Assembly: GCF_937875145.1 (NCBI RefSeq)
Contig: NZ_CALNCS010000084.1
Location: 1-31,995, forward strand
Direction: 5' to 3'
Length of the DNA stretch: 31,995 bases
From: Alkalibaculum bacchi
GTDB taxonomy: Bacteria > Bacillota > Clostridia > Eubacteriales > Alkalibacteraceae
A program made the translations under genes and the position numbers. Below, piece by piece: positions 8,660 through 16,809 of the stretch. Position 1 is the stretch's first letter. Each line of letters begins with the position of its first letter. The notes beneath the pieces were generated by a model. The model had not been told where the DNA came from, searched no databases, and saw only the letters and a list, made by a program, of their open reading frames with translations.

Positions 8660-9330
8660 TGTCTGAGATCCTAAACATGGAAACGATTTGTAAAAGCTAC
8701 TACATGGGTGAAGAAGAAATTGAGGTTTTGCATAATGTTAATCTAAAAGTTCATAGTGGAGAGTTTTTATCCATATTAGGTCCTTCCGGATCAGGTAAAT
8801 CTACTATAATGAATATTATTGGTTGCCTAGATGTTCCTACAAAAGGCAAGTATTATCTTTCGGGCTTAGATATTGAAAGCTACGATGAAGTGGCCCTAGC
8901 TAAAGCGAGAAACAAGGAAATTGGCTTTGTTTTTCAAAGTTTTCAGCTTTTGCCTAAATCAAGCGCTTTAAAAAACGTAGAACTTCCCCTGGTATATGCT
9001 GGTGTACCTGCAGGAGAAAGAAGGGAAAGAGCAGCTTCTATGCTAGAAAAGGTTGGATTAGGAGACCGAATGAGAAATTATCCCAATCAACTTTCAGGTG
9101 GCCAACAACAAAGGGTGGCTATAGCAAGAGCATTAGTAACAGAACCTACTATTCTCTTAGCAGATGAACCTACAGGAGCTTTAGATCAAAAGACAGGTAA
9201 CCAAGTAATGGAACTTTTTGAAGAGATTAATCAAGAGGGAAGGACCATTATCATGATCACTCATGACACGAATATTGCAAAGTATGCAAAGAGGGTAGTC
9301 CATATTTTAGATGGATACTTAACGGAATAG
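8659..9330 (+). CDS. ABC transporter ATPase (MacB/LolD type)
   Basis: A 223-residue nucleotide-binding subunit with all motifs intact: Walker A GPSGSGKST at about residues 42-50, Q-loop FQSFQLLP, signature LSGGQQQRVAIARA, Walker B ILLADEPTGALD, and H-loop ITHD. It pairs with the permease downstream and the adaptor upstream to form an exporter at the cytoplasmic membrane. The start codon overlaps the previous stop codon by one base. The length is normal for this group. Confidence 0.93.
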   Translation: MSEILNMETICKSYYMGEEEIEVLHNVNLKVHSGEFLSILGPSGSGKSTIMNIIGCLDVPTKGKYYLSGLDIESYDEVALAKARNKEIGFVFQSFQLLPKSSALKNVELPLVYAGVPAGERRERAASMLEKVGLGDRMRNYPNQLSGGQQQRVAIARALVTEPTILLADEPTGALDQKTGNQVMELFEEINQEGRTIIMITHDTNIAKYAKRVVHILDGYLTE

Positions 9331-9340
9331 GGGTGAAGTT

Positions 9341-10513
9341 GTGTTATTTGAAAGCATAAAAATGTCATGGGAAAATATAATCAGCAACAAACTCCGTTCT
9401 ATTTTAACAATGCTGGGAATCGTCATTGGAGTTGCCTCGATTATTGCTTTAATTACCATTGTTCAAGGAGCAACGAACAGCATTAATCAACAGATTACAG
9501 ACCTTGGTGCCAACAAGATTATGGTAAGCACCATGGGTACTACTATAAAACAAGGTTTAACAGATGATGAAATTAGTCAAATTTCAGAATTGGAGAATAT
9601 TAGTGGATTGTCGCCTACTATATCAGGTAGTTCTGCTGTAGTATACAAAAAAGATGCTATGGAAGACGTATCTGTACAAGGAAAAAATGAGGTTTACTTT
9701 AATGTAGATTCAAGCCTTTTAAAATCAGGAAGACCCATAAATAGATTGGATATTGAAAGCAAAAACCAGGTAGCTATTATAGGGAACAATATTGTTAAAG
9801 AACTCTTTTACGGAATAAATCCTATTGGAAAAGAGCTTATCGTTCATGGCACTACCTATAAAATAATAGGTACTCTAACCCCTTCTAATGAATTTGGCTT
9901 AGAGTCTAATAATGATACGGTGATTATTCCATATACGACAGCTCTTAGGAGTTTAGGCGTCAAAAATGTGTCGTCTTTTGATGTGTACCTAGAAGATGTA
10001 AACTTAGCGAATCAAACAGTAAAAGATATAAAGGGCGCATTATATCAAGTATTTAATCAAAAGGAAGATGCTTATACTGTTTTTAATATGGGAGATATGA
10101 TCGAGTCTTTTCAGACGGTTATGTCTATGATGTCCATGTTGCTTGGTGGAATTGCAGCCATCTCACTTGTAGTAGGCGGTATTGGGATTATGAATATGAT
10201 GCTCGTGTCTGTTACGGAAAGAACAACGGAGATCGGCCTTCGTAAAGCCCTAGGCGCCACGCCAAATAGCATACAAATTCAGTTTATTATTGAATCCATC
10301 TTTCTTTCCATATTTGGCGGTATAATTGGTATTCTATTAGGAGCACTAATAGCCTATATTACATCCACAATTATTGGCACGAGCTTTTCTATATCTACAG
10401 GTACTATTATCCTAGCAGTCGGATTTTCGGCAGCTGTAGGAATTATCTTTGGCTACGCTCCTGCAAGAAAGGCGAGCAAACTAAATCCAATAGACGCTCT
10501 CAGAAGTTTATAA
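9341..10513 (+). CDS. MacB-type ABC transporter permease (FtsX family)
   Basis: A 390-residue permease. The first helix carries the family motif LRSILTMLGIVIGVASIIAL (about residues 18-37), then comes a large extracytoplasmic domain at about 45-255. Three C-terminal helices (about 265-290, 315-345, 355-378) follow, with ERTTEIGLRKALGA between the first two, the typical FtsX coupling region. The end ARKASKLNPIDALRSL is diagnostic of MacB proteins. I use the GTG at 9341, preceded by AGGGGTGA, because it gives the canonical N-terminus. It is the third and last gene of the export operon. Confidence 0.92.
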   Translation: MLFESIKMSWENIISNKLRSILTMLGIVIGVASIIALITIVQGATNSINQQITDLGANKIMVSTMGTTIKQGLTDDEISQISELENISGLSPTISGSSAVVYKKDAMEDVSVQGKNEVYFNVDSSLLKSGRPINRLDIESKNQVAIIGNNIVKELFYGINPIGKELIVHGTTYKIIGTLTPSNEFGLESNNDTVIIPYTTALRSLGVKNVSSFDVYLEDVNLANQTVKDIKGALYQVFNQKEDAYTVFNMGDMIESFQTVMSMMSMLLGGIAAISLVVGGIGIMNMMLVSVTERTTEIGLRKALGATPNSIQIQFIIESIFLSIFGGIIGILLGALIAYITSTIIGTSFSISTGTIILAVGFSAAVGIIFGYAPARKASKLNPIDALRSL

Positions 10514-10663
10514 AAACACTAAACTTCTAGTCGATAGCAAGAAATAGTCACTAGTCCTTAGTTTTAGAGCATTCCTTACTGGTCAAAAAAAGCTACCGAA
10601 GGTAGCTAAACGACCCAAGAGGAACACATGCAAGCTAGAGTCTAATGACTAAAGACTAGCGAC
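10514..10663. other. Intergenic spacer between convergent genes, degenerate TAGTC-type sequence
   Basis: No gene is visible. The stretch holds loose iterations of CTAGTC/GACTAG words (for example 10527-10560 and 10634-10662) and the minus-strand terminator listed separately. Confidence 0.4.
10584..10607 (-). terminator. Terminator for the minus-strand VCBS-like gene
   Basis: Stem AGCTACC/GGTAGCT with loop GAA. Read on the minus strand it is followed by a run of seven T. It lies about 65 bases past the stop of the minus-strand gene. Confidence 0.75.
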
Positions 10664-10665
10664 TT

Positions 10666-10710
10666 GTGAGTTTAATCTCCAACGACGGAGTCGTTGGGGA
10701 TTAAACTCAC
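10666..10710 (-). repeat. Near-perfect 21-bp inverted repeat at the 3' end of the VCBS-like gene
   Basis: The left arm (10666-10686) and right arm (10690-10710) match at 20 of 21 positions around the 3-base loop GGA; the single difference would be a G-U pair in RNA. The stop codon (10672-10674) is inside the left arm, so the last 12 or so codons and the first bases after the stop form one hairpin. It has no T tail of its own; the terminator lies further on. Confidence 0.85.
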
Positions 10711-11415
10711 ATTAACTCTTTCTACTTCCATGTACTCTCCGTTCCAAGTCAAATAGCTTTCAATGGCGCCTAGGTCATCTGCATTGTTTATGCCAATAAT
10801 TCTTTGATATGTCAAAAGTTTAAATAATCCATGATAGTCATCGATAATGGGATAAGCTGCTCCTAATGCTAGGACGGCTCCTTCTGTTGGTTTTACGAGT
10901 TTTCCATCCTCTGTATAGAGACCTGCCTTTATGTATGCGTCTTTTCGATTTAGGATGCTTAATGTAAAGGATACATCTCTTGCTTTACTCATTATCTCTA
11001 CATTAAAATGGTCTAGAAAATTCACATCGTACAAGGATATGCGTTCAAAGCTCTCGGAATCTAGGAGCAAATTAATTGTTTCATTATTCAAACTATATAA
11101 ATAAGATAATATATAACCACCACTACCGCCAGTATCAATTTTTACTAATATATCAAACTTATTTTTGCTGGTAAAGTTGCCAAGAAAGAGTTTGGCATTG
11201 TAGCCTGCAGCATACTTCATTTGAATTCGAATCAATTGGTTTGTTCGACCATCATGAATAACAATAGATATATTATCTGAAAATAGATCTTGTTTAGAAG
11301 TCTTTTCACCGATTAGATACACTCTGTCTACATAACCGTCTCCAGTTACATCTCCAAGCTTAAAGTCAAGAAAATAATATCTATAAGAGACTTTCTTGAA
11401 ACCATCATACTGCAT
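10672..11415 (-). CDS. VCBS/FG-GAP-like repeat protein, unknown function
   Basis: A 247-residue protein with no visible signal peptide or membrane helix. Residues about 20-33 hold LGDVTGDGYVDRVYL, a calcium-binding loop of the FG-GAP/VCBS type, and a second beta unit follows around LGNFTSKNKFDILVKIDTGGSGGY. Such repeats form beta-propeller blades. Related clostridial proteins of this size are often annotated as VCBS-repeat or spore-associated proteins, but the function is unknown. An AGGAGGT ribosome binding site lies about eight bases before the ATG. The gene runs opposite to its neighbours and is monocistronic. Its C-terminus is encoded by a near-perfect hairpin, which may be a late addition to the gene. 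Confidence 0.8.
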   Translation of the reverse strand: MQYDGFKKVSYRYYFLDFKLGDVTGDGYVDRVYLIGEKTSKQDLFSDNISIVIHDGRTNQLIRIQMKYAAGYNAKLFLGNFTSKNKFDILVKIDTGGSGGYILSYLYSLNNETINLLLDSESFERISLYDVNFLDHFNVEIMSKARDVSFTLSILNRKDAYIKAGLYTEDGKLVKPTEGAVLALGAAYPIIDDYHGLFKLLTYQRIIGINNADDLGAIESYLTWNGEYMEVERVNVSLIPNDSVVGD

Positions 11416-11521
11416 ATTTATACCTCCTATTTAATATAGTACTATATTATGCGTTTTTGCTAGTATTGGTGTATGAATCCCTTATAGAAAAAATCTCTAT
11501 TTGTTACATTTTAGTTTATCC

Positions 11522-11550
11522 TTGACTTCCTTTATCTAAATTGGTATATA
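11522..11550 (+). promoter_or_regulatory. Sigma-A type promoter of the pyrophosphatase gene
   Basis: TTGACT (11522-11527), 17 bases, then TATATA (11545-11550). An overlapping TATAAT at 11551-11556 is too far from the -35 box. Confidence 0.65.
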
Positions 11551-11589
11551 TATAATATTATTGATAATACATAAGAATAGAGGTATTAC

Positions 11590-13215
11590 ATGGATAGAAA
11601 AACCTTGATTTTTGGACATAAGAACCCAGATACGGATAGTGTAACATCAGCCATATCCTTCTCTTATTTAAAAAATAGTCTAGGCGAAAATACAGAGCCT
11701 TATATACTAGGTGAAATAAGTAAAGAAACAGAATTTGTTTTACATTCTTTTCAGATAGATAAACCTGTATTATTAGAAAATGTTCGAACTCAGATTAGAG
11801 ACTTAAATTACGATAAAATCGCTACATTTAAATCAAAAGATTCGATATTAGACGCTTATAATTTTATGACGGAAAATCGGGTTAGAACCCTACCTATTAT
11901 CTTTGAGAATAACAAATTTGCTGGACTCATTACAATGAAAGATATTGCCATGAGTCTTATTAAGGAAGATCAAAGAAAGCTGCATAGTTGCTATACAAAT
12001 GTTTTAAATGGATTAGAGGGGCATGCTGTTTCAAGGCATAAAGAACATATTGATGGCAATATCTTAGTAACGGCTTTTCACTTAAACACTATTGAAAAAC
12101 TACATTTATTGACAGAAGATAGCATTGTAATTGTAGGTGACCGCGATGAAGTAATAAAGGCTGCTATAGAAAAAGGAGTAGCACTAATTGTTATTACAGG
12201 GGAATCATGGTTAAGTGATGATTTGTTAGAAGAAGCAATGAATAAAAAAGTTAATATTATTCGTACAAAAATGGATACTTATAGCACATCTAAACTAATC
12301 TATTTAACGAATTATGCTAGCAATATTATGATAGATAAGGACATTTTATTCTTCAGAGAAAATGAATATCTAGACGAATGTAAGGAAGTTATTCGAAAAT
12401 CAGGTCATTCAAAGTTTCCTATTGTTGATGCTGAGGGTTATTATTTAGGAATATTAGGTAGAGGTCATATTATTTCCCCTAAGAAGAAAAAAGTCATCTT
12501 AGTAGATCACAATGAATACGCTCAAAGTGCTGATGGAATTGAACAAGCAGAAATCCTTGAGATTATAGACCACCACAAAATAGGGGATATTTCTACGAAT
12601 ATACCCATTGGCTTTAGAAATTTACCAGTGGGCAGCACGAATACGATTATCTATCAAATGTATAAAGAAAACCAAATTAAAATTCCACACCCTATTGCTG
12701 GAATCATGATATCTGGTATTATTTCAGACACATTGCTATTAAAATCCCCAACGACAACGAAAAAAGATGTACAAGCTGTAGAAGAGCTCACCGAACTTTT
12801 AGGAATGGATCTACAAGATTATGCAATGGAGATGTTTAGAAAGGGTACAGATATTACGGGACTAGATGTTCATGAAGTATTCTTTAACGACTATAAAGAA
12901 TTTAGCCTAGAAGGTATGAGAGTAGGTGTAGCTCAAGTATTTACCCTAAATATCGAATCTGTAAAAGAAAAAACGTCTGAATACTTGAATATTATAGAAG
13001 AGACAAATGCTCAAAAGGGACAATTTGCTACACTTCTTATCGTAACAGATATTATTAGACAAGGGTCCTACCTATTCTATAATGAAAACCGAAAAAATAT
13101 ATTAGAAGCTTCCTTTAACAAAAAGATGGAACAAGGAACTTTTATTGAAGAATGTGTATCTAGAAAAAAACAAATCATACCTGCATTAATTGAGGGCATA
13201 AGAAATTCCAAGTAG
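11590..13215 (+). CDS. ppaC: Manganese-dependent inorganic pyrophosphatase with CBS and DRTGG domains
   Basis: A 541-residue family II (DHH) pyrophosphatase that hydrolyses PPi in the cytoplasm with Mn or Co. The active-site motifs are split by a regulatory insert. HKNPDTDS is at residues 10-17, the CBS pair and DRTGG domain occupy about 70-300, then DHNEYAQS starts at 306 and DHH is at 327-329. The C-terminal DHHA2 domain ends with SRKKQIIPAL, which carries the substrate-binding RKK motif. Known clostridial CBS-PPases have the same order and length and are inhibited by AMP/ADP and activated by ATP or diadenosine polyphosphates. A short AGAGG binding site precedes the ATG. It is a single-gene unit. 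Confidence 0.95.
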   Translation: MDRKTLIFGHKNPDTDSVTSAISFSYLKNSLGENTEPYILGEISKETEFVLHSFQIDKPVLLENVRTQIRDLNYDKIATFKSKDSILDAYNFMTENRVRTLPIIFENNKFAGLITMKDIAMSLIKEDQRKLHSCYTNVLNGLEGHAVSRHKEHIDGNILVTAFHLNTIEKLHLLTEDSIVIVGDRDEVIKAAIEKGVALIVITGESWLSDDLLEEAMNKKVNIIRTKMDTYSTSKLIYLTNYASNIMIDKDILFFRENEYLDECKEVIRKSGHSKFPIVDAEGYYLGILGRGHIISPKKKKVILVDHNEYAQSADGIEQAEILEIIDHHKIGDISTNIPIGFRNLPVGSTNTIIYQMYKENQIKIPHPIAGIMISGIISDTLLLKSPTTTKKDVQAVEELTELLGMDLQDYAMEMFRKGTDITGLDVHEVFFNDYKEFSLEGMRVGVAQVFTLNIESVKEKTSEYLNIIEETNAQKGQFATLLIVTDIIRQGSYLFYNENRKNILEASFNKKMEQGTFIEECVSRKKQIIPALIEGIRNSK

Positions 13216-13296
13216 TAAAAGCGGAAATGAAATACCTCTTTCGATTCTAAGTGAAATCATTCAATAATAATAATATACGAGTGACTTCTATAATTA

Positions 13297-13305
13297 TGGT
13301 ATAAT
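13297..13305 (+). promoter_or_regulatory. Extended -10 promoter of the GGDEF gene
   Basis: TG-N-TATAAT at 13297-13305. The predicted start near 13312 falls just before the possible structured leader at 13318-13397. Confidence 0.6.
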
Positions 13306-13317
13306 ATTGACAGCAAA

Positions 13318-13397
13318 CGGATTAACTTACGGAGATGAGTTTTGTCTTTGAGTAAGACAACTTAACTGTATGATGTAAATATAATAGAGCTAATCCG
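13318..13397 (+). ncRNA. Candidate structured 5' leader, class unknown
   Basis: Distant complementary arms CGGATTA (13318-13324) and TAATCCG (13391-13397) would close a domain. Inside it lies a 7-bp hairpin, TTGTCTT (13342-13348) with AAGACAA (13354-13360) and loop TGAGT. The element begins a few bases after the predicted transcription start and ends about 50 bases before the start codon. It does not match the c-di-GMP-I or c-di-GMP-II consensus as I know them. It may be a riboswitch or only chance pairing. Confidence 0.35.
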
Positions 13398-13447
13398 CAT
13401 ATTTATAGTATAAAAATAGACTATAGATTGAAATTAAAAGGGGTATT

Positions 13448-14218
13448 ATGATGTCAAATAATTCGAAAGTAGTATTGACGACATCTATCGTAATGTTTGT
13501 TTTAGGAGTTATAATAACGCTTATAACATTAGGATTATTAAATGTCGATGTTGCTGAGATGTTACGGAATAATTTGTTGATAGTTATCCTATTGGGAATT
13601 CTTTTTGTTATAGCTTTAGCCTATCTGATTTTTTTTGGGATTAAAGCATACAAGCAACACCTTTATCAAAAGAATGAAAAAGAACCGCATGATCTGGTAA
13701 AATTTGATACGCTAACTCAGCTATACAATTTTGATTACTTCGTTAAACTCATGCAAAAGATGGAGATTCCTTTTTCTTTAGTTATGTTAGATATCGATGA
13801 TTTTAAGGAAATTAATGAGAAGTTTGATACAGTAATTGGAGATTTAGTATTAAAAGTTACTGCAAAGTCTATTAGAGAAAACATGCGATATTGCGATATT
13901 GTAGCTAGGTATAAGGGAGATGCTTTTCTCATTATTCTAAGTAATTGTCCAGCACAAAATGCAAAAGTGCTTATGAAGCAGATCCAAATAAACATCAAGG
14001 AAAATCAAGCACTATCAGAAAAAAACATTAGGCTATCTACTTCTGTAGGAATTAAATTTGTGGATAAAAAAGAAGCTACAGAGGTTCTATTTAGAAATGC
14101 TGTAGAGGCTCTTTGTAATGCTAAGGGCAATCAAGAAGATGCCAAAATCGTTATATACGGAAAGGAAATCCTAAACAAACCCAAAAATTTGAAGTGTAAT
14201 GAAAAAATTAATTTATAG
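13448..14218 (+). CDS. Membrane protein with degenerate GGDEF domain
   Basis: A 256-residue protein. Two transmembrane helices (about residues 9-30 and 42-65) anchor a cytoplasmic GGDEF domain (about 80-240). The metal-binding DIDDFKEIN motif is kept, but the active-site GGDEF is changed to KGDAF at residues 156-160, which should weaken or abolish diguanylate cyclase activity. The RxxD motif RYCD at 147-150, at the position of the inhibitory I-site that binds c-di-GMP, is intact. It may therefore act as a c-di-GMP sensor or scaffold; this is inference. No EAL domain follows. AAGGGG lies about six bases before the first of two adjacent ATGs. It has its own promoter and terminator. Confidence 0.85.
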   Translation: MMSNNSKVVLTTSIVMFVLGVIITLITLGLLNVDVAEMLRNNLLIVILLGILFVIALAYLIFFGIKAYKQHLYQKNEKEPHDLVKFDTLTQLYNFDYFVKLMQKMEIPFSLVMLDIDDFKEINEKFDTVIGDLVLKVTAKSIRENMRYCDIVARYKGDAFLIILSNCPAQNAKVLMKQIQINIKENQALSEKNIRLSTSVGIKFVDKKEATEVLFRNAVEALCNAKGNQEDAKIVIYGKEILNKPKNLKCNEKINL

Positions 14219-14225
14219 CTATCAA

Positions 14226-14256
14226 AAAACTCAGGATAATATTGTCCTGAGTTTTT
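14226..14256 (+). terminator. Terminator after the GGDEF gene
   Basis: An 11-bp stem AAAACTCAGGA/TCCTGAGTTTT with an eight-base loop and a T-rich tail. Confidence 0.88.
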
Positions 14257-14440
14257 GTCATTGTGGAAAGCTGAAAGTAGAATGTGAAGTTCCTCCTTTT
14301 AGCTTACTTGACTTCCTGCTAGTAATCTAAAAGCTTTTACATAGAACTTACAATGTAAAAGTTAGAACTAATTTTATTCACGGAAACATCTTTATTTTCG
14401 TATTATAAATAGAAAAAGTATGAGGAAAGGAGCAAAATAG

Positions 14441-15712
14441 GTGGAGATATTAAGAATTGGATCTACAGGATCGAATGTAAAACTCATTCAAAGTTTACTC
14501 AATCGAATAGGATATCCTGCTGGGGCAGTTGATGGTATTTTCGGCACTCAGACACAAAGAGCCGTAATGGCTTTTCAGAGAGATAATGGATTAGTAGCTG
14601 ATGGAATAGTGGGTCCCAATACATGGATTTATTTTGAAAGGTTCTTAGAAGGATATGATACCTACATCATACAACCAGGAGATACTTTCTACAAAATTGC
14701 TCAAAAATATTACACCACAGTAAATGCCATAGTCACTGCAAATCCTAATGTAGACCCAATAAATTTACAAGTAGGGCAGGAAATTATAGTGCCCTACGGT
14801 ATAGATGTGGTTTTTACAAATATTGACTACACTTATGAAATTATGGAGAGAGATATCCGAGGACTTCAAGTCCGGTATCCTTTCCTTGAAGTCGGAACCA
14901 TTGGACAAAGCTTATTAGGTAAGGAACTATACTATATACGAATAGGCAGAGGACCAGTAGAGGTCTCTTACAATGGAGCACATCACGGATTAGAGTGGAT
15001 TACCACGCCTCTTCTTATGAAATTTATTGAGAATTTCTCTAAAGCCTATTCTTCAGGCAGATCTATAAGGGGTTATGATATTCGAGATATATGGAATAGA
15101 AGTAGTATTTATATTGTTCCTATGGTAAATCCTGATGGTGTGGATATTGTCTTAAATGGACCACAGCCATCAAATCCATACTATAATGATTATGCCAGGT
15201 GGAATAATACAGGATTACCTCTTAATTTAGTGTGGAAGGCGAATGCCAGAGGCGTAGACTTAAATAGAAATTATCCGGCAAGTTGGGAAGAGGCAAAAGA
15301 TCAAGAGATAGAATTTGGCGTAACGGGACCTGCACCTACCAGATACGGGGGCCCTTCTCCACTATCAGAACCTGAAACTCAGGCAATGACAGAATTTACG
15401 AGAGGGCACAATTTTAAGTTAGTTATAGCTTATCACACTCAAGGAGAGGTTATCTTCTGGCTTTACCAAGGGATGACTCCACCAGGGGCTAGAGAATATG
15501 GGGAAGTATTTGCTCGCTCTACAGGATACCAATTAGCAGATGTTCCATACGAAGCAGCCTATGCAGGATACAAAGATTGGTTTATAGAGGAATTCTACCG
15601 ACCAGGTTATACTTTTGAAGTAGGCCTAGGCGTAAACCCACTTCCTATCAGACAGTTTGATAGGGTCTATAATGATAATGAAGAAGTCATGTTATTAGCA
15701 CCAATTATCTAA
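14441..15712 (+). CDS. Peptidoglycan-binding/LysM/M14 metallopeptidase (gamma-D-glutamyl-diamino acid endopeptidase type)
   Basis: A 423-residue enzyme with three parts. A PG_binding_1 domain covers residues about 5-67 (IGSTGSNVKLIQ, DGIFGTQTQRAV, DGIVGPNTW). One LysM covers about 75-118 (YIIQPGDTFYKIAQKY). A zinc carboxypeptidase M14 domain covers about 125-420. Zinc ligands are H182 and E185 (HGLE) and H332 (AYHTQGE); the catalytic glutamate is E393 in YTFEVG; GVDLNRNYP at 271-279 holds the substrate-binding Asn-Arg. The architecture resembles Bacillus endopeptidase I, which cuts gamma-D-Glu-diamino acid bonds in spore or cell-wall peptides. There is no signal peptide, so it may act in the mother cell or spore. 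I use the GTG at 14441, eight bases after AGGAAAGGAG. It is a single-gene unit. Confidence 0.92.
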   Translation: MEILRIGSTGSNVKLIQSLLNRIGYPAGAVDGIFGTQTQRAVMAFQRDNGLVADGIVGPNTWIYFERFLEGYDTYIIQPGDTFYKIAQKYYTTVNAIVTANPNVDPINLQVGQEIIVPYGIDVVFTNIDYTYEIMERDIRGLQVRYPFLEVGTIGQSLLGKELYYIRIGRGPVEVSYNGAHHGLEWITTPLLMKFIENFSKAYSSGRSIRGYDIRDIWNRSSIYIVPMVNPDGVDIVLNGPQPSNPYYNDYARWNNTGLPLNLVWKANARGVDLNRNYPASWEEAKDQEIEFGVTGPAPTRYGGPSPLSEPETQAMTEFTRGHNFKLVIAYHTQGEVIFWLYQGMTPPGAREYGEVFARSTGYQLADVPYEAAYAGYKDWFIEEFYRPGYTFEVGLGVNPLPIRQFDRVYNDNEEVMLLAPII

Positions 15713-15759
15713 AAGCTAAATGCGGAAAGTTGAGAAAAATTTCATATACAATAATAATT

Positions 15760-15789
15760 AAGTCCATCGTTAAAACGTTGGACTTTTTA
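15760..15789 (+). terminator. Terminator after the M14 peptidase gene
   Basis: Stem AAGTCCATCGTT/AACGTTGGACTT with one T-T mismatch, followed by a T tract. Confidence 0.8.
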
Positions 15790-15813
15790 TGTGAAACTGT
15801 ATAATCCAGCAAT

Positions 15814-15900
15814 GTGGTAAGCAAAATCACTACTCCCTTCGGGCGAGTTTTTTAGACTCGAGCTCCTGCAAGAGTCATCCTTGAGCAAAGCGAAGGATCT
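15814..15900. repeat. Intergenic repeat: copy of the GTGGTAAGCAAAATC element plus an ATCCTT hairpin
   Basis: GTGGTAAGCAAAATC at 15814-15828 matches 4105-4119 and, as there, is followed within a few bases by a terminator-like stem (15832-15848, then a T run). A further palindrome follows, ATCCTT (15877-15882) with AAGGAT (15893-15898) around GAGCAAAGCG. Words like this last one recur in the intergenic DNA of many bacteria. No coding sequence is visible. Confidence 0.5.
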
Positions 15901-15957
15901 GTGATTCTTACAACTGAAACAAGTTTTCATCGTTAATTTCTCATCTCCTAATCTAGC

Positions 15958-15980
15958 AAAAAAGCCACCAGCGGTGGCTT
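15958..15980 (-). terminator. Terminator for the znu operon
   Basis: Stem GCCACC (15964-15969) with GGTGGC (15973-15978), loop AGC. On the minus strand it is followed by a run of T. It overlaps the znuB stop codon. Confidence 0.85.
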
Positions 15981-16809
15981 ACGTGTTTTTGCTGATCACC
16001 CGGCCACCTGCCCACCTGATCACTTTCTTTTCAAATAAAATCCCAAGCAAAGTCACAACCCCGATAAGCACAATAGTCCCTCCTGGCTTTAAACTTGCGT
16101 AGTAAGAGAGAAATAGTCCTGCAATCGTAAATAAAACGGCAAAGAATACAGAGTATAAAACCGTGTGTTTATAGCTCTTTGCAAACTGCATAGCACAAGC
16201 TACTGGGACGACCATTAGGGAAGATACAATAAGGGCTCCAACTGTTCGAGCTGCTACGGATACGGTAATAGCAGTGAGTATGGTAAATATAAAATTAATA
16301 CTCTTTACTGGAATTCCTGCAAGCCTAGCTGAACGCTCATCAAGAGATATAAAAAAGAGCTCTTTAAATAAGAAAATAAAAGAGAGCATAACGCAAAGGC
16401 TGATTACAATTACTAGATACAGCTCAAAATCACTAATGGCTACAATACTTCCAAATAAAAAGCTATTAAAATTAGCCGAGTTATCTATAAAGCCAGATAA
16501 AATACCAGCTAAACCTACACCAGCAGACATAATGATGGCTATAGACATTTCTGAATATCTAGGAATTTTTTTGCGAATGTACTCAATAGCAAGGGCTGCA
16601 ATAATACTTGAAATCATAGCTCCTACAATAGGATTAATACCCATGACTAGACCAGCTGCCACACCTGCTAGAGAATTATGTGAAAGGGCATCACCAATCA
16701 TAGAAAGCCTTTTTAACACTACAATAATGCCAATGCAAGGAATAATAATAGCGAGCAAAATACCTACGATGAAAGCTCTTTGCATAAAAGTGTATTCAAA
16801 TATCGCCAT
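15979..16809 (-). CDS. znuB: Zinc ABC transporter permease ZnuB
   Basis: A 276-residue membrane permease of the ABC-3 metal family with about eight hydrophobic helices. Typical motifs are GDALSHNSLAGVAAG near residue 40 and TVGALIVSSLMVVPVACA near 195. With ZnuA and ZnuC it imports zinc (or possibly manganese) across the cytoplasmic membrane. The frame is open to 16869, but I choose the ATG at 16809 (MAIFEYTF): AAAGGAT lies about ten bases upstream, the family length fits, and the overlap with znuC is then only 14 bases. It is the last gene of the operon. Confidence 0.9.
   Translation of the reverse strand: MAIFEYTFMQRAFIVGILLAIIIPCIGIIVVLKRLSMIGDALSHNSLAGVAAGLVMGINPIVGAMISSIIAALAIEYIRKKIPRYSEMSIAIIMSAGVGLAGILSGFIDNSANFNSFLFGSIVAISDFELYLVIVISLCVMLSFIFLFKELFFISLDERSARLAGIPVKSINFIFTILTAITVSVAARTVGALIVSSLMVVPVACAMQFAKSYKHTVLYSVFFAVLFTIAGLFLSYYASLKPGGTIVLIGVVTLLGILFEKKVIRWAGGRVISKNT

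Noticed and set aside
13318..13397. c-di-GMP riboswitch before the GGDEF gene
   Set aside because: The conserved GEMM-I and c-di-GMP-II sequence blocks are absent, so I only report a structured leader of unknown class.
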